The notes: a model not told the origin generated them from the sequence alone. DNA of 64,000 nt from an uncultured bacterium (GCA_949283255.1 CASDRS010000004.1:1-64000), one strand, 5' to 3'. Shown: positions 1-9,037, counted from the stretch's first letter. Numbers and translations: made by a program.

Positions 1-211
1 ACCGAAAAAGAAAAACACGCTGTTTATCTGCATTTTGCTATCGCAAAACGCTTGAAATTTGCAATCCGAACCTTAAACGGTTCGAATTCGTTATGGCTCG
101 CTATCGCACATCGCACTTTAGCTCGTGCACGCTCGCCTAAAAAGATAAGAATATGGCTATAACATATTTTATGTATTTTTCGTGCTACAATTATAAAAAA
201 AGGAGTGAGCT
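1..211. other. Intergenic region upstream of leuC, more GC-rich than its surroundings
   Basis: No reading frame is supported. The first ~140 bases are visibly richer in G+C than the flanking DNA. They contain two copies of GCTATCGCA (about 38-46 and 101-109) and a short inverted repeat, CGAACC/GGTTCG, near 68-84 without a following T-run. A possible -10 (TACAAT, 186-191) precedes leuC, but no convincing -35 was seen. A strong ribosome binding site (AAAGGAG) lies at about 198-204. Confidence 0.4.
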
Positions 212-1453
212 ATGGGACAAACTTTAGCAGAAAAAATTATATCAGAACATACTGACCATGCTGTAAAAGCAGGAGAATTGGTTATCGCAAACGTTGATGT
301 TACAGCTGTTCAAGACGGAACAGGTCCGCTTACGGTACAAGAATTTAAAAAACTTGGAATACCAAAACTAAAAAATCCGGAAAGAAGTATTCTGTTTATT
401 GACCATGCTTCTCCAAGTCCGAGAAAAGAACTCTCTAACACTCACACTGTACTTAGAGAATTTTCAAAAGAATACGGCGCCGTATTATCAGATGTCGGAG
501 CCGGAGTTTGCCACCAAAGACTTGTCGAAACTTTCGTAAACCCTGGAGAAATCTTGGTCGGTGCAGATTCACACACCTGCACATCAGGCGCACTAGGAGC
601 ATTCGCTACAGGTATGGGCTCAACAGATATCGCAGTCGCAATGGCACTCGGTAAAACATGGCTTAAAGTTCCTGCAACATTTAAAATTGAAGTAAATGGA
701 AAATTCAAAGAAGGAATATGTTCAAAAGACTTAATGCTCCACCTTATAGGACTAATCGGCGCAGACGGAGCAACTTACAAAGCTTTAGAATTTTGCGGAG
801 ACACCATTGACAATATGACAATGTCAGAAAGATTTACTCTTGCAAATATGGCTGTTGAAGCAGGAGCAAAATGCGGACTGTTTGTCGCAGACGAAAAGAC
901 GAAAGAATTCTTAAAATCAAGAGGTAGAGCAGACAAATTCCGTACAATCAAACCTGATAGTGATGCCGTATACGAAAGAGTTATAAAAATTAATGCAGAA
1001 GATGTACCACACACAGTATCTTGTCCGCATACAGTAGATAACACCAAAACAGTTGACGAGCTTAAAGATGTCAAAGTTGATCAGGTATTTGTCGGAACTT
1101 GTACTAACGGTAGAATTGAAGATTTAAGAGTAGTTGCAAAAATTCTTAAAGGGAAAACTGTTAACCCTGATGTCAGAATGCTTATATGTCCAGCATCAAA
1201 AGACGTTTACTTACAAGCTCTTGATGAAGGACTGATTACAATATTTGTAGAAGCAAATGCCACAATACTTCCACCAGGTTGCGGACCTTGCGTAGGGGTT
1301 CACGCCGGTACATTAGCAGACGGTGAAGTTTGCCTTGCAACTCAAAATAGAAACTTCCAAGGCAGAATGGGCAACACAAAAGGATTTATTTACCTTGCAT
1401 CCCCTTACGTAGCAGCATACACAGCTCTTAGGGGCTATATTTGTGCAGAATAA
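212..1453 (+). CDS. leuC: 3-isopropylmalate dehydratase large subunit (LeuC/HacA type)
   Basis: Cytosolic [4Fe-4S] hydro-lyase of the aconitase superfamily. With the small subunit LeuD it isomerises 2-isopropylmalate to 3-isopropylmalate in leucine synthesis. The 413-aa length matches the compact LeuC2/HacA subtype rather than the ~470-aa E. coli form. The cluster ligands are visible as Cys297 (in GTCTNGR) and Cys357/Cys360 (in PPGCGPCVG). The N-terminal active-site segments GADSHTCTSGALG and GMGSTDIA are intact. The start follows AAAGGAGTGAGCT. No leuD lies immediately downstream, so the partner subunit must be encoded elsewhere. Homoaconitase or a methyl-malate-type dehydratase is possible within the same subfamily. 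Confidence 0.92.
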   Translation: MGQTLAEKIISEHTDHAVKAGELVIANVDVTAVQDGTGPLTVQEFKKLGIPKLKNPERSILFIDHASPSPRKELSNTHTVLREFSKEYGAVLSDVGAGVCHQRLVETFVNPGEILVGADSHTCTSGALGAFATGMGSTDIAVAMALGKTWLKVPATFKIEVNGKFKEGICSKDLMLHLIGLIGADGATYKALEFCGDTIDNMTMSERFTLANMAVEAGAKCGLFVADEKTKEFLKSRGRADKFRTIKPDSDAVYERVIKINAEDVPHTVSCPHTVDNTKTVDELKDVKVDQVFVGTCTNGRIEDLRVVAKILKGKTVNPDVRMLICPASKDVYLQALDEGLITIFVEANATILPPGCGPCVGVHAGTLADGEVCLATQNRNFQGRMGNTKGFIYLASPYVAAYTALRGYICAE

Positions 1454-1515
1454 ATTCTAATTATGCAACCTACAAAATAATCCATTCAGTATATATTTTA
1501 GATTAAGCAAATAAA

Positions 1516-1552
1516 AAAAAATCTTCTTATGATGTAAATAAGGAGATTTTTT
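1516..1552 (+). promoter_or_regulatory. RBS-sequestering hairpin before the ECF sigma gene
   Basis: Arm 1 (1516-1530, AAAAAATCTTCTTAT) pairs with arm 2 (1538-1552, ATAAGGAGATTTTTT) over 15 bp with one G-U pair and a 7-nt loop. Arm 2 contains the Shine-Dalgarno sequence AAGGAG and ends directly before the ATG at 1553. The fold would hide the ribosome binding site. The trailing T-run also makes it resemble a weak, low-GC terminator for leuC. The pairing is read directly; any function is inferred. Confidence 0.6.
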
Positions 1553-2152
1553 ATGTCATCTTCTAAACTTCAATACAAAAAAATGACTCTGGAAGAGCTT
1601 GTCGTGCTTGCGCAACAAGACGATTTTAAAGCGCTTGAAGAGCTTATAAAAATAGAACAAAAAAACATTTTTGCAACATTTGCCTACTTAACAAAAAAGA
1701 GAGAAAACGTAGCAGACCTCACGCAAGAAGCCCTGCTTCGAGTTGCAAAAAACATAAAAAATCTAAAAAATCCAAAAAACTTTAGAAGCTGGCTCAATCA
1801 AATTGTAACAAATCTCTTTTATGATGAACTGAGAAAAACAGCACGAAAACCGGATATTATATCTATTGACGAAAAACTAGATGATGAAGCTCAATTTACA
1901 ATAAAATCAATAATTGCAGATAAAAAATGTAAACCTCCGGAAAAATGTATCTCTTCTGAACTTGAAGAAATAATAAAAGAACAAATAAGAAATCTTCCTG
2001 AACCTTTCAGAATAGCAATAGTCCTGAGAGAACTCCAAGGTTTGTCATACGAAGAGATTGCACAAGCAACAAATGCAAATGTAGGTACTGTCAAATCAAG
2101 AATATCAAGAGCCAGACTGAAACTTCAAAATGAACTCAAAGCATACATTTAA
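1553..2152 (+). CDS. ECF-type RNA polymerase sigma factor
   Basis: A 199-aa sigma-70 family protein with sigma2 and sigma4 regions and no sigma1/sigma3, the extracytoplasmic-function layout. Region 2 is seen around residues 25-95 (VADLTQEALLRVAKN and FRSWLNQIVTNLFYDELR). Region 4 is at about 145-195 (LPEPFRIAIVLRELQGLSYEEIAQATNANVGTVKSR in part), including the helix-turn-helix that reads the -35 element. The next gene, 18 bases downstream, encodes a zinc-type anti-sigma factor, so the two probably form a regulatory pair. The ribosome binding site lies inside the 1516-1552 hairpin, which suggests translational control. The signal and regulon are unknown. Confidence 0.93.
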   Translation: MSSSKLQYKKMTLEELVVLAQQDDFKALEELIKIEQKNIFATFAYLTKKRENVADLTQEALLRVAKNIKNLKNPKNFRSWLNQIVTNLFYDELRKTARKPDIISIDEKLDDEAQFTIKSIIADKKCKPPEKCISSELEEIIKEQIRNLPEPFRIAIVLRELQGLSYEEIAQATNANVGTVKSRISRARLKLQNELKAYI

Positions 2153-2170
2153 ACGGAAAGGATTAACAAA

Positions 2171-2722
2171 ATGCAAGAACTGAATTGCAATCAAGTTATA
2201 ACACTTTTAACCTTTTTTATAGAAGGCAAACTCAGCAGACAACTGTCAGCAAATGTCGAATACCATCTCAGTACCTGCAAAAACTGCAGAGAAAAATACA
2301 TGAAACTCAGAAAGATTCTACAAAACTATTCAGAAATAAAAAAGAAAATTAACGATGATGAACCCACCTTTATAGAGGAAGACTATAAAACTCCGCAATA
2401 TAAAGTTTTCAAAGAAAACCTATCAGCATACGTAGACAATGAGCTTAGCAACGACGACAACATTAAAATAAAAAAAATAGCCATAGCAAACCCACTGGCA
2501 AGAAAAGATTTGGAAGAAATATATTCATTTAAACAACTCCTTCAATCATCTTTCAATAGAACAAAAAACAACATGCGCTATGACTACTCAAAAAAAACAT
2601 TAAACAAACTATCAATCCAAAACGATGACATATGCGACGATTTTTTCAACCAAATAATGTCAATATTTGCCTGCATCGGAATAATAGTGCTTATAGGAAT
2701 ACTTAATCTGATAAATTTCTAA
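2171..2722 (+). CDS. Membrane-anchored zinc-finger anti-sigma factor
   Basis: A 183-aa protein that probably sequesters the upstream ECF sigma at the membrane. The N-terminal ~50 residues fit the zf-HC2/ZAS anti-sigma fold: CNQVITLLTFFIEGKLS, then the zinc motif H-x3-C-x2-C (EYHLSTCKNC). A second, similar segment follows at about residues 77-115 (FKENLSAYVDNELS) but lacks the His/Cys ligands, so the protein may carry a degenerate second ZAS module. The last ~20 residues (ACIGIIVLIGILNLI) form one membrane segment. There is almost no extracytoplasmic tail, so signal sensing may need a partner. Confidence 0.82.
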   Translation: MQELNCNQVITLLTFFIEGKLSRQLSANVEYHLSTCKNCREKYMKLRKILQNYSEIKKKINDDEPTFIEEDYKTPQYKVFKENLSAYVDNELSNDDNIKIKKIAIANPLARKDLEEIYSFKQLLQSSFNRTKNNMRYDYSKKTLNKLSIQNDDICDDFFNQIMSIFACIGIIVLIGILNLINF

Positions 2723-2730
2723 TATATACT

Positions 2731-3396
2731 CTAAACTTTTAAATTACCTGACTTTGGTCTTGAATAAATAAGTTTCTGATAATCCGCAAATGAAACCTTC
2801 TGCTGAAATGGAGTAAGATTTTGCTGAGTATTTTTCTTATTATAAGACATCAATTCTTTTTGTTTTTTGGCCGCATAATGATTCCTAAAGATAGGAGTAA
2901 TAAGGTTAGATGAAATAATTGACCCAACCAAACTTGCGATAACTTCTGCACCGTTATTAAATGGCTTATAAACAGACTCAATCTTTGACTCGTAATCAGG
3001 AAGTTTTGTTATATCAAAATTCCAATCACCTGCATAAGCCTTATTTTTAACACGTTCAGCACCTTTTTCAAGTATCAAACCTCTGTCTTTCAACAACTTA
3101 GAGACAGCATCTGTGCGTAACTTGGCAGTGTTAGTAAGCTTTTTTCCAATATACTTAACCCCACTTGTTACAGTATAAAAAGATACACAGTTTACAACCG
3201 CATCAGCAATTTCTTGAGGAATAAGAAACATCTTTTCCTTAGGAGAAATCTTATCATTAATTGCAATCGCAAAAATTTGAGCAGCTGAAGATAAAACCCA
3301 ACCCAAAACACCAGTTACAACAAGCATATTTGCCGGGTTCTTACTGAACTTTTCGAAAACATAAGATTTTGAAAACCATTTCATCGGAGGAATCAT
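2731..3396 (-). CDS. Uncharacterised membrane protein, coupled to its upstream neighbour
   Basis: A 221-aa protein with no family I recognise. Hydrophobic segments lie near residues 22-48 (MLVVTGVLGWVLSSAAQIFAIAI in part), 65-85 and 150-170, joined by lysine-rich stretches. The C-terminal part contains FQQKVSFADYQKL. Its ATG overlaps the upstream stop codon (ATGA), with GGAGAG in front, so the two genes are translationally coupled. The pairing suggests a two-subunit membrane unit. Composition and style match other lineage-type proteins in this window (13493-15736, 40356-41060). Confidence 0.75.
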   Translation of the reverse strand: MIPPMKWFSKSYVFEKFSKNPANMLVVTGVLGWVLSSAAQIFAIAINDKISPKEKMFLIPQEIADAVVNCVSFYTVTSGVKYIGKKLTNTAKLRTDAVSKLLKDRGLILEKGAERVKNKAYAGDWNFDITKLPDYESKIESVYKPFNNGAEVIASLVGSIISSNLITPIFRNHYAAKKQKELMSYNKKNTQQNLTPFQQKVSFADYQKLIYSRPKSGNLKV

Positions 3397-3968
3397 ACTT
3401 TATTCTCTCCTTTCTGGTCCATTTTGTGCTGAATAGCAATAAACTTGTTAGTTAAGAACTTAGTAAGCGGAGCATCTATAAGGAAATTAGTGAACATCAT
3501 AGCAACTAAAGACCACATTGTACCCATCGCAAATTGATACTGTTCAAGAGCCTTCATATCCTTTTGATCCCACTCACTAGGAGTCAAACAAGTCATCATT
3601 TTCTGCTTAAAGTTTGAAGCATTCTTAGGAACCTTAGCCAAAGGTGTAGACATTGCTTTAATACCTTTTATAAAGCCATATCTCAAAGCAACACCTGTTA
3701 AAGTACCTGCAATAATTTTGGCACAAGTCCTCGCAACAGAAACTTTACGAGTTTTCTCATCTACTTTCTTATTATGCCAATCCAAAAACGGCTGCATAAC
3801 GATAGCAGTAATACCTAATATTGCACGCTGGTGAGGAGAGGTCCATTTCTGACCAATATGTGCAACCCCATTAATCACACTATCTTTAGCGACAACAATG
3901 GACGGCAACTTGTTATAAGCAGCCTTACACGTATTAGTTATTGGAGATATAAAGTTTACAGATACCAT
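3393..3968 (-). CDS. Uncharacterised membrane protein, first gene of a coupled pair
   Basis: A 191-aa protein of unknown function. I chose the ATG at 3968 (MVSVNF) because TAGGA sits 3-5 bases upstream. The in-frame GTG four codons earlier would place that site inside the gene. Hydrophobic stretches occur around residues 48-62 (AILGITAIVMQPFL), 80-100 and 145-165. A conserved-looking polar segment, KKVDEKTRKVSVARTCAK, lies between the first two. It overlaps the 2731-3396 gene by 3-4 bases. I believe similar proteins are common in Gastranaerophilales, but I cannot verify that here. Confidence 0.75.
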   Translation of the reverse strand: MVSVNFISPITNTCKAAYNKLPSIVVAKDSVINGVAHIGQKWTSPHQRAILGITAIVMQPFLDWHNKKVDEKTRKVSVARTCAKIIAGTLTGVALRYGFIKGIKAMSTPLAKVPKNASNFKQKMMTCLTPSEWDQKDMKALEQYQFAMGTMWSLVAMMFTNFLIDAPLTKFLTNKFIAIQHKMDQKGENKV

Positions 3969-4116
3969 ATTCCTACCCACTGCAATAAAGACTATAAAGG
4001 TTGAAAATTGCCCAAATATCGGGGCAAATTAACAATTATTTACAAATCCCTTATCTGGAGGTGCCTGCGATTATACTACTTATTTAGTTTTTTGTAAAGT
4101 GTTATATATACACTTT

Positions 4117-5352
4117 CTATAATATCGATCCTTTAGGGACAACAGTTACGCCGTTAGGTGATACATGGAAACCACGACGTAAATCTTCATCCCTATCATA
4201 ACCTATACGAGTATTTGGTGGTATCACAACATTTTTATCAATAATAGCTCGCTTGATACGAGAATAACGTCCGACAGAAACATCTTCCATCAATATACTC
4301 TCATAAACCTGAGAATAACTGTTTATGCGTACATTAGGTGAAAGTACACATTTTGAAATACTACCACCGGACACAATACAGCCTTCTGATACCATTGAAT
4401 TCGTAGCCATACCGACTCTATCACCTTCCTGCCAAATAAACTTTGCAGGAGGATAGTTATAATTAAAAGTTCTCAACGGCCAATCTTTTGAATAAAGATT
4501 TAATTCCGGACTGGCAGTCAAAAGGTCCATATTAGCTTGCCAATAAGCATCAATACTACCTACATCTCTCCAATAACCTCTCTCGGCATCAGTAATCCCC
4601 GGAAATTCATTATCAGCAAAATTGTAAATATAAATATTTTTACCTTCCGCAAGAAGCATAGGTATAACATTTTTACCAAAATCATGACTTGAGCCTTCAA
4701 TCGCAACATCTTCATTTAATGCATTCAGAAGAGTCTCTTTATCAAATATATAATTACCCATCGAAGCCAAGCACATTTTATCATTACCCGGAATCGTTTT
4801 TGGAGCTGTTTGAGGCTTTTCTATAAAATTAGTCAATCGCCAATTATCATCAACCTCAATAATTCCAAACTCAGAAGCTTCCTCTACAGGAATAGGAATT
4901 GCAGAGATTGTCAAATCAGCTTTTTTGGCCTTATGATAATCCAACATCTGAGAAACATCCATTTTATAAATATGATCTCCACCAAAAATACAAACATAAT
5001 CTGGATCTTCATCTAGAATATGGAAAACATTTTGATAAATAGCATCAGCAGTACCTCTGTACCATTCTTGACCTGTACGCATCTGAGCAGGAGCCAAATC
5101 AACATACTGATTCAAAAACGGTGACAAAGCCCAGCCTCTTGTAATATGTTTGTTCAATGAATCAGACTTATACTGAGTCAAAACTTTTATCTTAAAAAAG
5201 CCAGAATTAATAAAATTATTCAAAACAAAATCTATAATTCTATATCTGCCCGCAAAAGGAACAGCAGGTTTTGCTCTATCTTTTGTAAGCGGTAAAAGTC
5301 TTTTGCCTTCTCCTCCGGCAAGTATCATAACCAAAGCATCATCTATTGACAT
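4117..5352 (-). CDS. glgC: Glucose-1-phosphate adenylyltransferase
   Basis: A 411-aa cytosolic enzyme that makes ADP-glucose from ATP and glucose-1-phosphate, the committed step of glycogen synthesis. The nucleotide-binding N-terminus LAGGEGKRLLPLTKDRAKPAVPF is intact in part, as are the FGGDHIYKMD catalytic region and the GTADAIYQN loop. The C-terminal ~110 residues form the left-handed beta-helix domain used for allostery and tetramer formation. AGAGAGG 5-10 bases upstream supports the ATG at 5352. No other glycogen gene is adjacent. It is monocistronic, with a divergent HD-domain gene upstream. Confidence 0.95.
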   Translation of the reverse strand: MSIDDALVMILAGGEGKRLLPLTKDRAKPAVPFAGRYRIIDFVLNNFINSGFFKIKVLTQYKSDSLNKHITRGWALSPFLNQYVDLAPAQMRTGQEWYRGTADAIYQNVFHILDEDPDYVCIFGGDHIYKMDVSQMLDYHKAKKADLTISAIPIPVEEASEFGIIEVDDNWRLTNFIEKPQTAPKTIPGNDKMCLASMGNYIFDKETLLNALNEDVAIEGSSHDFGKNVIPMLLAEGKNIYIYNFADNEFPGITDAERGYWRDVGSIDAYWQANMDLLTASPELNLYSKDWPLRTFNYNYPPAKFIWQEGDRVGMATNSMVSEGCIVSGGSISKCVLSPNVRINSYSQVYESILMEDVSVGRYSRIKRAIIDKNVVIPPNTRIGYDRDEDLRRGFHVSPNGVTVVPKGSIL

Positions 5353-5512
5353 GGTAAACCTCTCTTAAACATTACTATATACTAATTATACACCCAATTA
5401 TAATGTTTTAAAAGTTGTAAATTATTGTTAACCATGCAATTTTATCAGTCAATTTTAAGCCGAAAAAATATTTTATATAAGAGTAGTGTAGTATAGAATT
5501 TAGTGTAGCAAA

Positions 5513-6301
5513 GTGGCGATTAATTTTAATTATCAACAATACCTTGGAGTTATAAGGACTCCAAACATTTCTGCAAACAATTCCCGCTCTAATATAAGGT
5601 TTGGGAACTACCAACCTGCGGACACATTTGAAAGCAACTCTCCTAAAAAATACACATCAGAAATTTCAATCCGAAATCTTGCAAACTCAAACCCCAAAAT
5701 CGCACAGATTTTACAGAGTGTTAATGCACCATACAGTATAAATATGGAAACACTAAACCATCTGTTGACAACCCATGCAACAGCTACGCAAGAAATTTCG
5801 GAAGGGATAATTCAAAACCTGCCTTTTAGCTTGAAGCAAAAAGCAAACGCTAAAGCAATACAAGATGCAGCGTATCTGCATGATATAGGAAAAGTATTTA
5901 TTCCTGAAGAAATCACAAATAAAAACGGTAAATTAACTCCGCAAGAAACAGAAATCATGCACAAGCACTCAGAACTCGGCTATGAACTTTTAAAAAATAC
6001 CAACATAGACCCGAAAGTTTTGTTTCTCATAAGGAATCACCACCAAAACGCACAAAAAAGCGGATATCCTAAAGTTGATAATAAATTTTTTGCAGATTTA
6101 GACTTACAAATATTATCAATAGCTGACAAGTATTCAGCTCTGACTGAAGCTCGCCCGTACAAAAAACCACTTACCAGAGAACAGGCTTTAACAATTATTC
6201 GCTCAGAAGTCAGAGAAGGCAAAATCAATCCTCTTGTCTTTAACGCACTTGTAGCGTACACCGATGATAAAATTTTGCAAAAAACGAAATCTCTTTCTTA
6301 A
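5513..6301 (+). CDS. HD-GYP-like phosphohydrolase
   Basis: A 262-aa protein. Residues ~75-255 carry an HD-domain metal-dependent phosphohydrolase core: H at LLTTHA, the HD doublet in AAYLHDIGKVFIP, H in MHKHSELGYELL, and HH in LIRNHHQNAQKSGYP. The last motif resembles the HD-GYP signature HHE..DG.GYP, but the E and DG positions are altered. Cyclic-di-GMP hydrolysis is therefore plausible but unproven. The N-terminal ~70 residues are low-complexity and include SNIRFGNYQP, a leader type seen in several unrelated proteins here. The GTG start at 5513 has no clear Shine-Dalgarno, so the exact start is uncertain. Confidence 0.8.
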   Translation: MAINFNYQQYLGVIRTPNISANNSRSNIRFGNYQPADTFESNSPKKYTSEISIRNLANSNPKIAQILQSVNAPYSINMETLNHLLTTHATATQEISEGIIQNLPFSLKQKANAKAIQDAAYLHDIGKVFIPEEITNKNGKLTPQETEIMHKHSELGYELLKNTNIDPKVLFLIRNHHQNAQKSGYPKVDNKFFADLDLQILSIADKYSALTEARPYKKPLTREQALTIIRSEVREGKINPLVFNALVAYTDDKILQKTKSLS

Positions 6302-6384
6302 TTTTTGTTAAAAATTTGCCACAATTACATGACAAAAAAAATCCCTTGAATTATCATAATTAAAAATAGCAGGAGGAAGTTTTT

Positions 6385-6864
6385 GTGATAGAAGAACTTA
6401 TTGAAAAGAAATCAGGATTTGACCTAACCTCAAAAAGCTCATTATCAAATCAAGATGACACCTTTACATCAAGATCGCACGCAGCACTGCTTGCTCAAAA
6501 CGTTATTCCATACTCTCATAAAAGAGTTGCAAATAACTATATTGTAATTAAAAAAATCTATAAGTTTCAAGCAGTACAGAGCCGCATATCACAAACAGAA
6601 AAAGAATTACTGCTCAAGTATGATTTCAACACTCTTGAATTTACAACCGCAAAACAAATGTATGAAGAACTTGCTCTACTTCAAAAATGGTCAGCCTCTA
6701 ATGATTTGCAACTAAAAGCTGATGCAGATAAAATCCTTGAAATTAGAGCAAAGGAATTAAAATTTATTGATGCAAATTGCTATGCAACAATCTCAAATGA
6801 AATATACAAAGGTTACGTAGCACTTTCTCATTATTTTGAAGAAATTAGCAAATACAAAAGCTAA
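6385..6864 (+). CDS. Hypothetical helical protein
   Basis: A 159-aa protein I do not recognise. It uses a GTG start preceded by AGGAGGAAG, a strong site that decides the start. No signal peptide or membrane segment is visible. From residue ~50 it is predicted helical and charged, with heptad-like leucines (ELLLKYDFNTLEFTTAKQMYEELALLQKW), suggesting a small helical bundle or partner-binding protein. The N-terminal ~45 residues are Ser/Asp/Asn-rich. It stands alone and ends at a clear terminator (6914-6944). Confidence 0.75.
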   Translation: MIEELIEKKSGFDLTSKSSLSNQDDTFTSRSHAALLAQNVIPYSHKRVANNYIVIKKIYKFQAVQSRISQTEKELLLKYDFNTLEFTTAKQMYEELALLQKWSASNDLQLKADADKILEIRAKELKFIDANCYATISNEIYKGYVALSHYFEEISKYKS

Positions 6865-6913
6865 GAAAAAAATTTTTTAAACTTATATTTATTGCACAAA
6901 GTATATTTTAAAA

Positions 6914-6944
6914 GAGACCCTTTTCAGAGTCTCCTTTTTTTTTT
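6914..6944 (+). terminator. Intrinsic terminator
   Basis: GAGAC (6914-6918) pairs with GTCTC (6929-6933), followed by a C and a run of ten T. It terminates the 6385-6864 gene. Confidence 0.75.
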
Positions 6945-6973
6945 GCATTTTATAATTATGTATTAGACACAAA

Positions 6974-7504
6974 TTAATATTTCAACATAGAAACTACACG
7001 CCCGCAGTCTTTAAGCTTGTCTCTACCTTTTAAATCTTCAAGTTCAATCAAAAAGCCGATACCAACCAGATTTGCACCAGTCTTTTTAACAAGCTTGCAA
7101 GCCGCTTCTGCAGTACCGCCAGTAGCTAACAAATCATCAACGATTAAAACATTATCACCTTCACCGAAAGCATCCTTATGAATTTCAATTTTGTCAGTAC
7201 CGTATTCAAGCTGATACTCTTGAGAAATAGTTTCAGCAGGCAACTTGTTAGGCTTTCTAACAGGTACAAAACCGGCGTTTAATTTGTAAGCCATAGGCAT
7301 ACCAAAAATAAAACCTCTACTTTCAATACCTGCAATATAATCAATTTTTACATCTTTGAACTGATCACAAAGGTAATCAATAATAACTCTCAAAGTTTCA
7401 GGATCTTTGATTGCAGTCGTAATATCCCTGAATAAAATTCCTTTTTTAGGAAAATCCTGAACGTCTCTGATTTTATTTTTTACATTTTCAATTGTAGCTA
7501 GCAT
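6974..7504 (-). CDS. apt: Adenine phosphoribosyltransferase
   Basis: A 176-aa purine-salvage enzyme that makes AMP from adenine and PRPP. The PRPP-binding loop is clear ([14 protein letters not shown], ~residues 124-137), as is the Apt-specific start [18 protein letters not shown]. Length is typical. GGAGAAATTAG precedes the ATG. It lies 24 bases downstream of the glycosyltransferase gene on the same strand and may share its transcript. That association looks like chromosomal convenience rather than pathway. Confidence 0.96.
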   Translation of the reverse strand: MLATIENVKNKIRDVQDFPKKGILFRDITTAIKDPETLRVIIDYLCDQFKDVKIDYIAGIESRGFIFGMPMAYKLNAGFVPVRKPNKLPAETISQEYQLEYGTDKIEIHKDAFGEGDNVLIVDDLLATGGTAEAACKLVKKTGANLVGIGFLIELEDLKGRDKLKDCGRVVSMLKY

Positions 7505-7528
7505 CTAATTTCTCCATTCTATTTTCGA

Positions 7529-8887
7529 CTATACATTAATTTTTTCTTTTAACTTAGAATCTTTTTTCTCATGATGAGCCAGATCCACTTCTTCCTGAAT
7601 AAGCCCATGCGCTGTTTTTCCCCAGTTCATATCTTTTTTACAGAACAAAATTTTGAAACAAATAAACAATTCAAGAGGGAACCAGAGAATAAGTAAATAA
7701 ATACTTGTAATAAAAGCATCTTTAATAGCTGCCATTCTGGAATAATTATCATAACGCCTTAAAGCATATCTAAGCCCCATAAAGAAGCCTAAACCGATAA
7801 TACAACTGATAATAATAGAAGAATATAACATGTGAGGCGGAGCGTCTTTTGCTAAAACTTTAAACAACCTGATTAAAATTTCCATAACGCACCACAAAGG
7901 CATGATACATTCAGAGATATAAGCAAACATATCAACTCTTGCCAACATGGAAATATCCTTTGACCTGAAAGCTTCTCCAGAATATTCCAAATATCTTCTC
8001 AAAGTACCTTCAAGCCATCTTCTGCGCTGCCTAAATAAAGGTCTGATAAAAGCAATACCTTCTTCATAAACAACAGCATCAGGACAAAATCTGACATCCC
8101 ACCCCTTTATATGAAGTCTGGTCGACATATCCAAATCATCAGTGATAGTATAATTATTCCATCCGCCAATATCATCAATAGCTTCACGTTTAATAAGTTC
8201 ACCGTTACCGCGAAGCTCAACGGCACCCTTAACAGAATCCCTACCTGCCTGCAAATAAGTATCAATAGTGTACTCATTATTCTGGCATCTAGTGAGAAGG
8301 TTATAATCCTTGTTTCTTATAACCTTTCTCGCTTGAACAGCACCAACATCACGAGGCTCCAACTTTGGAACCAGTCTATTCAAGAAATCAGGATCTACCG
8401 TAGCATCAGCATCAAATACTAATACTGCTTCGCCATTAGATAATTTAAGAGCATCATTCAAAACGGCAGATTTGCCGGGGAATGCGTCCTTAGGCCTTAT
8501 CAAAACTTTAACTTTATCATATTTTTGCTCTAAGTCATGTAAAACTACAGGAGTATTATCAGTACTTCTGTCATCAATGACTATAACTTCAAAATTATCA
8601 TAATCCATAGCCAACACATTTGAAACGGTATTCGCAATAACATACTCTTCGTTGTGACATGGAATCATAACCGTTATAAACGGCTTATAATCAGTATTAA
8701 TAACTTCAGGATATTTTTTCAGCTTACGTTTTCTATAATTATAAGCAAGCGTAGAAAAAATAGCATAAATAGTCATTAAAGTACACAAAAGAGCCAGTGC
8801 CCACACTGTGTTAAAGTAATTTTGGAAAATATAGAGGAAAATTCCCAAACCAAAGACTATTGTAAATAGTATAATTCTTTCTTTCAT
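7529..8887 (-). CDS. Processive family 2 glycosyltransferase, membrane-embedded
   Basis: A 452-aa inner-membrane glycosyltransferase of the BcsA/NodC/PgaC type. Two N-terminal membrane segments (~residues 5-48) precede a cytosolic GT2 domain with VMIPCHNEE, VIDDRSTD, the metal-binding DAD, the TDD acceptor motif and QRRRW. This combination marks processive polysaccharide synthases. C-terminal membrane helices follow at ~315-420, then a charged tail. The product could be poly-N-acetylglucosamine, hyaluronan-like or another beta-glycan. No export or modification partners are adjacent, so the substrate cannot be assigned. Confidence 0.88.
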   Translation of the reverse strand: MKERIILFTIVFGLGIFLYIFQNYFNTVWALALLCTLMTIYAIFSTLAYNYRKRKLKKYPEVINTDYKPFITVMIPCHNEEYVIANTVSNVLAMDYDNFEVIVIDDRSTDNTPVVLHDLEQKYDKVKVLIRPKDAFPGKSAVLNDALKLSNGEAVLVFDADATVDPDFLNRLVPKLEPRDVGAVQARKVIRNKDYNLLTRCQNNEYTIDTYLQAGRDSVKGAVELRGNGELIKREAIDDIGGWNNYTITDDLDMSTRLHIKGWDVRFCPDAVVYEEGIAFIRPLFRQRRRWLEGTLRRYLEYSGEAFRSKDISMLARVDMFAYISECIMPLWCVMEILIRLFKVLAKDAPPHMLYSSIIISCIIGLGFFMGLRYALRRYDNYSRMAAIKDAFITSIYLLILWFPLELFICFKILFCKKDMNWGKTAHGLIQEEVDLAHHEKKDSKLKEKINV

Positions 8888-9037
8888 ATCCCTATTAGCT
8901 CATAAATTCCTTTAAACATTGTACCAAAAAACAAAAAAAAAAGTAGATATTTTAACGTTTTGTATCATTTCAAATGTCAAATATCCAACAAGCAGATGTT
9001 TTTTGGGCAAAAAAATGTTAAAATTCCTTAACGATAC

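Noticed and set aside
1-211. CRISPR or mobile-element end
   Set aside because: Only two 9-base repeats and one short inverted repeat. No regular spacing, no transposase and no target-site duplication.
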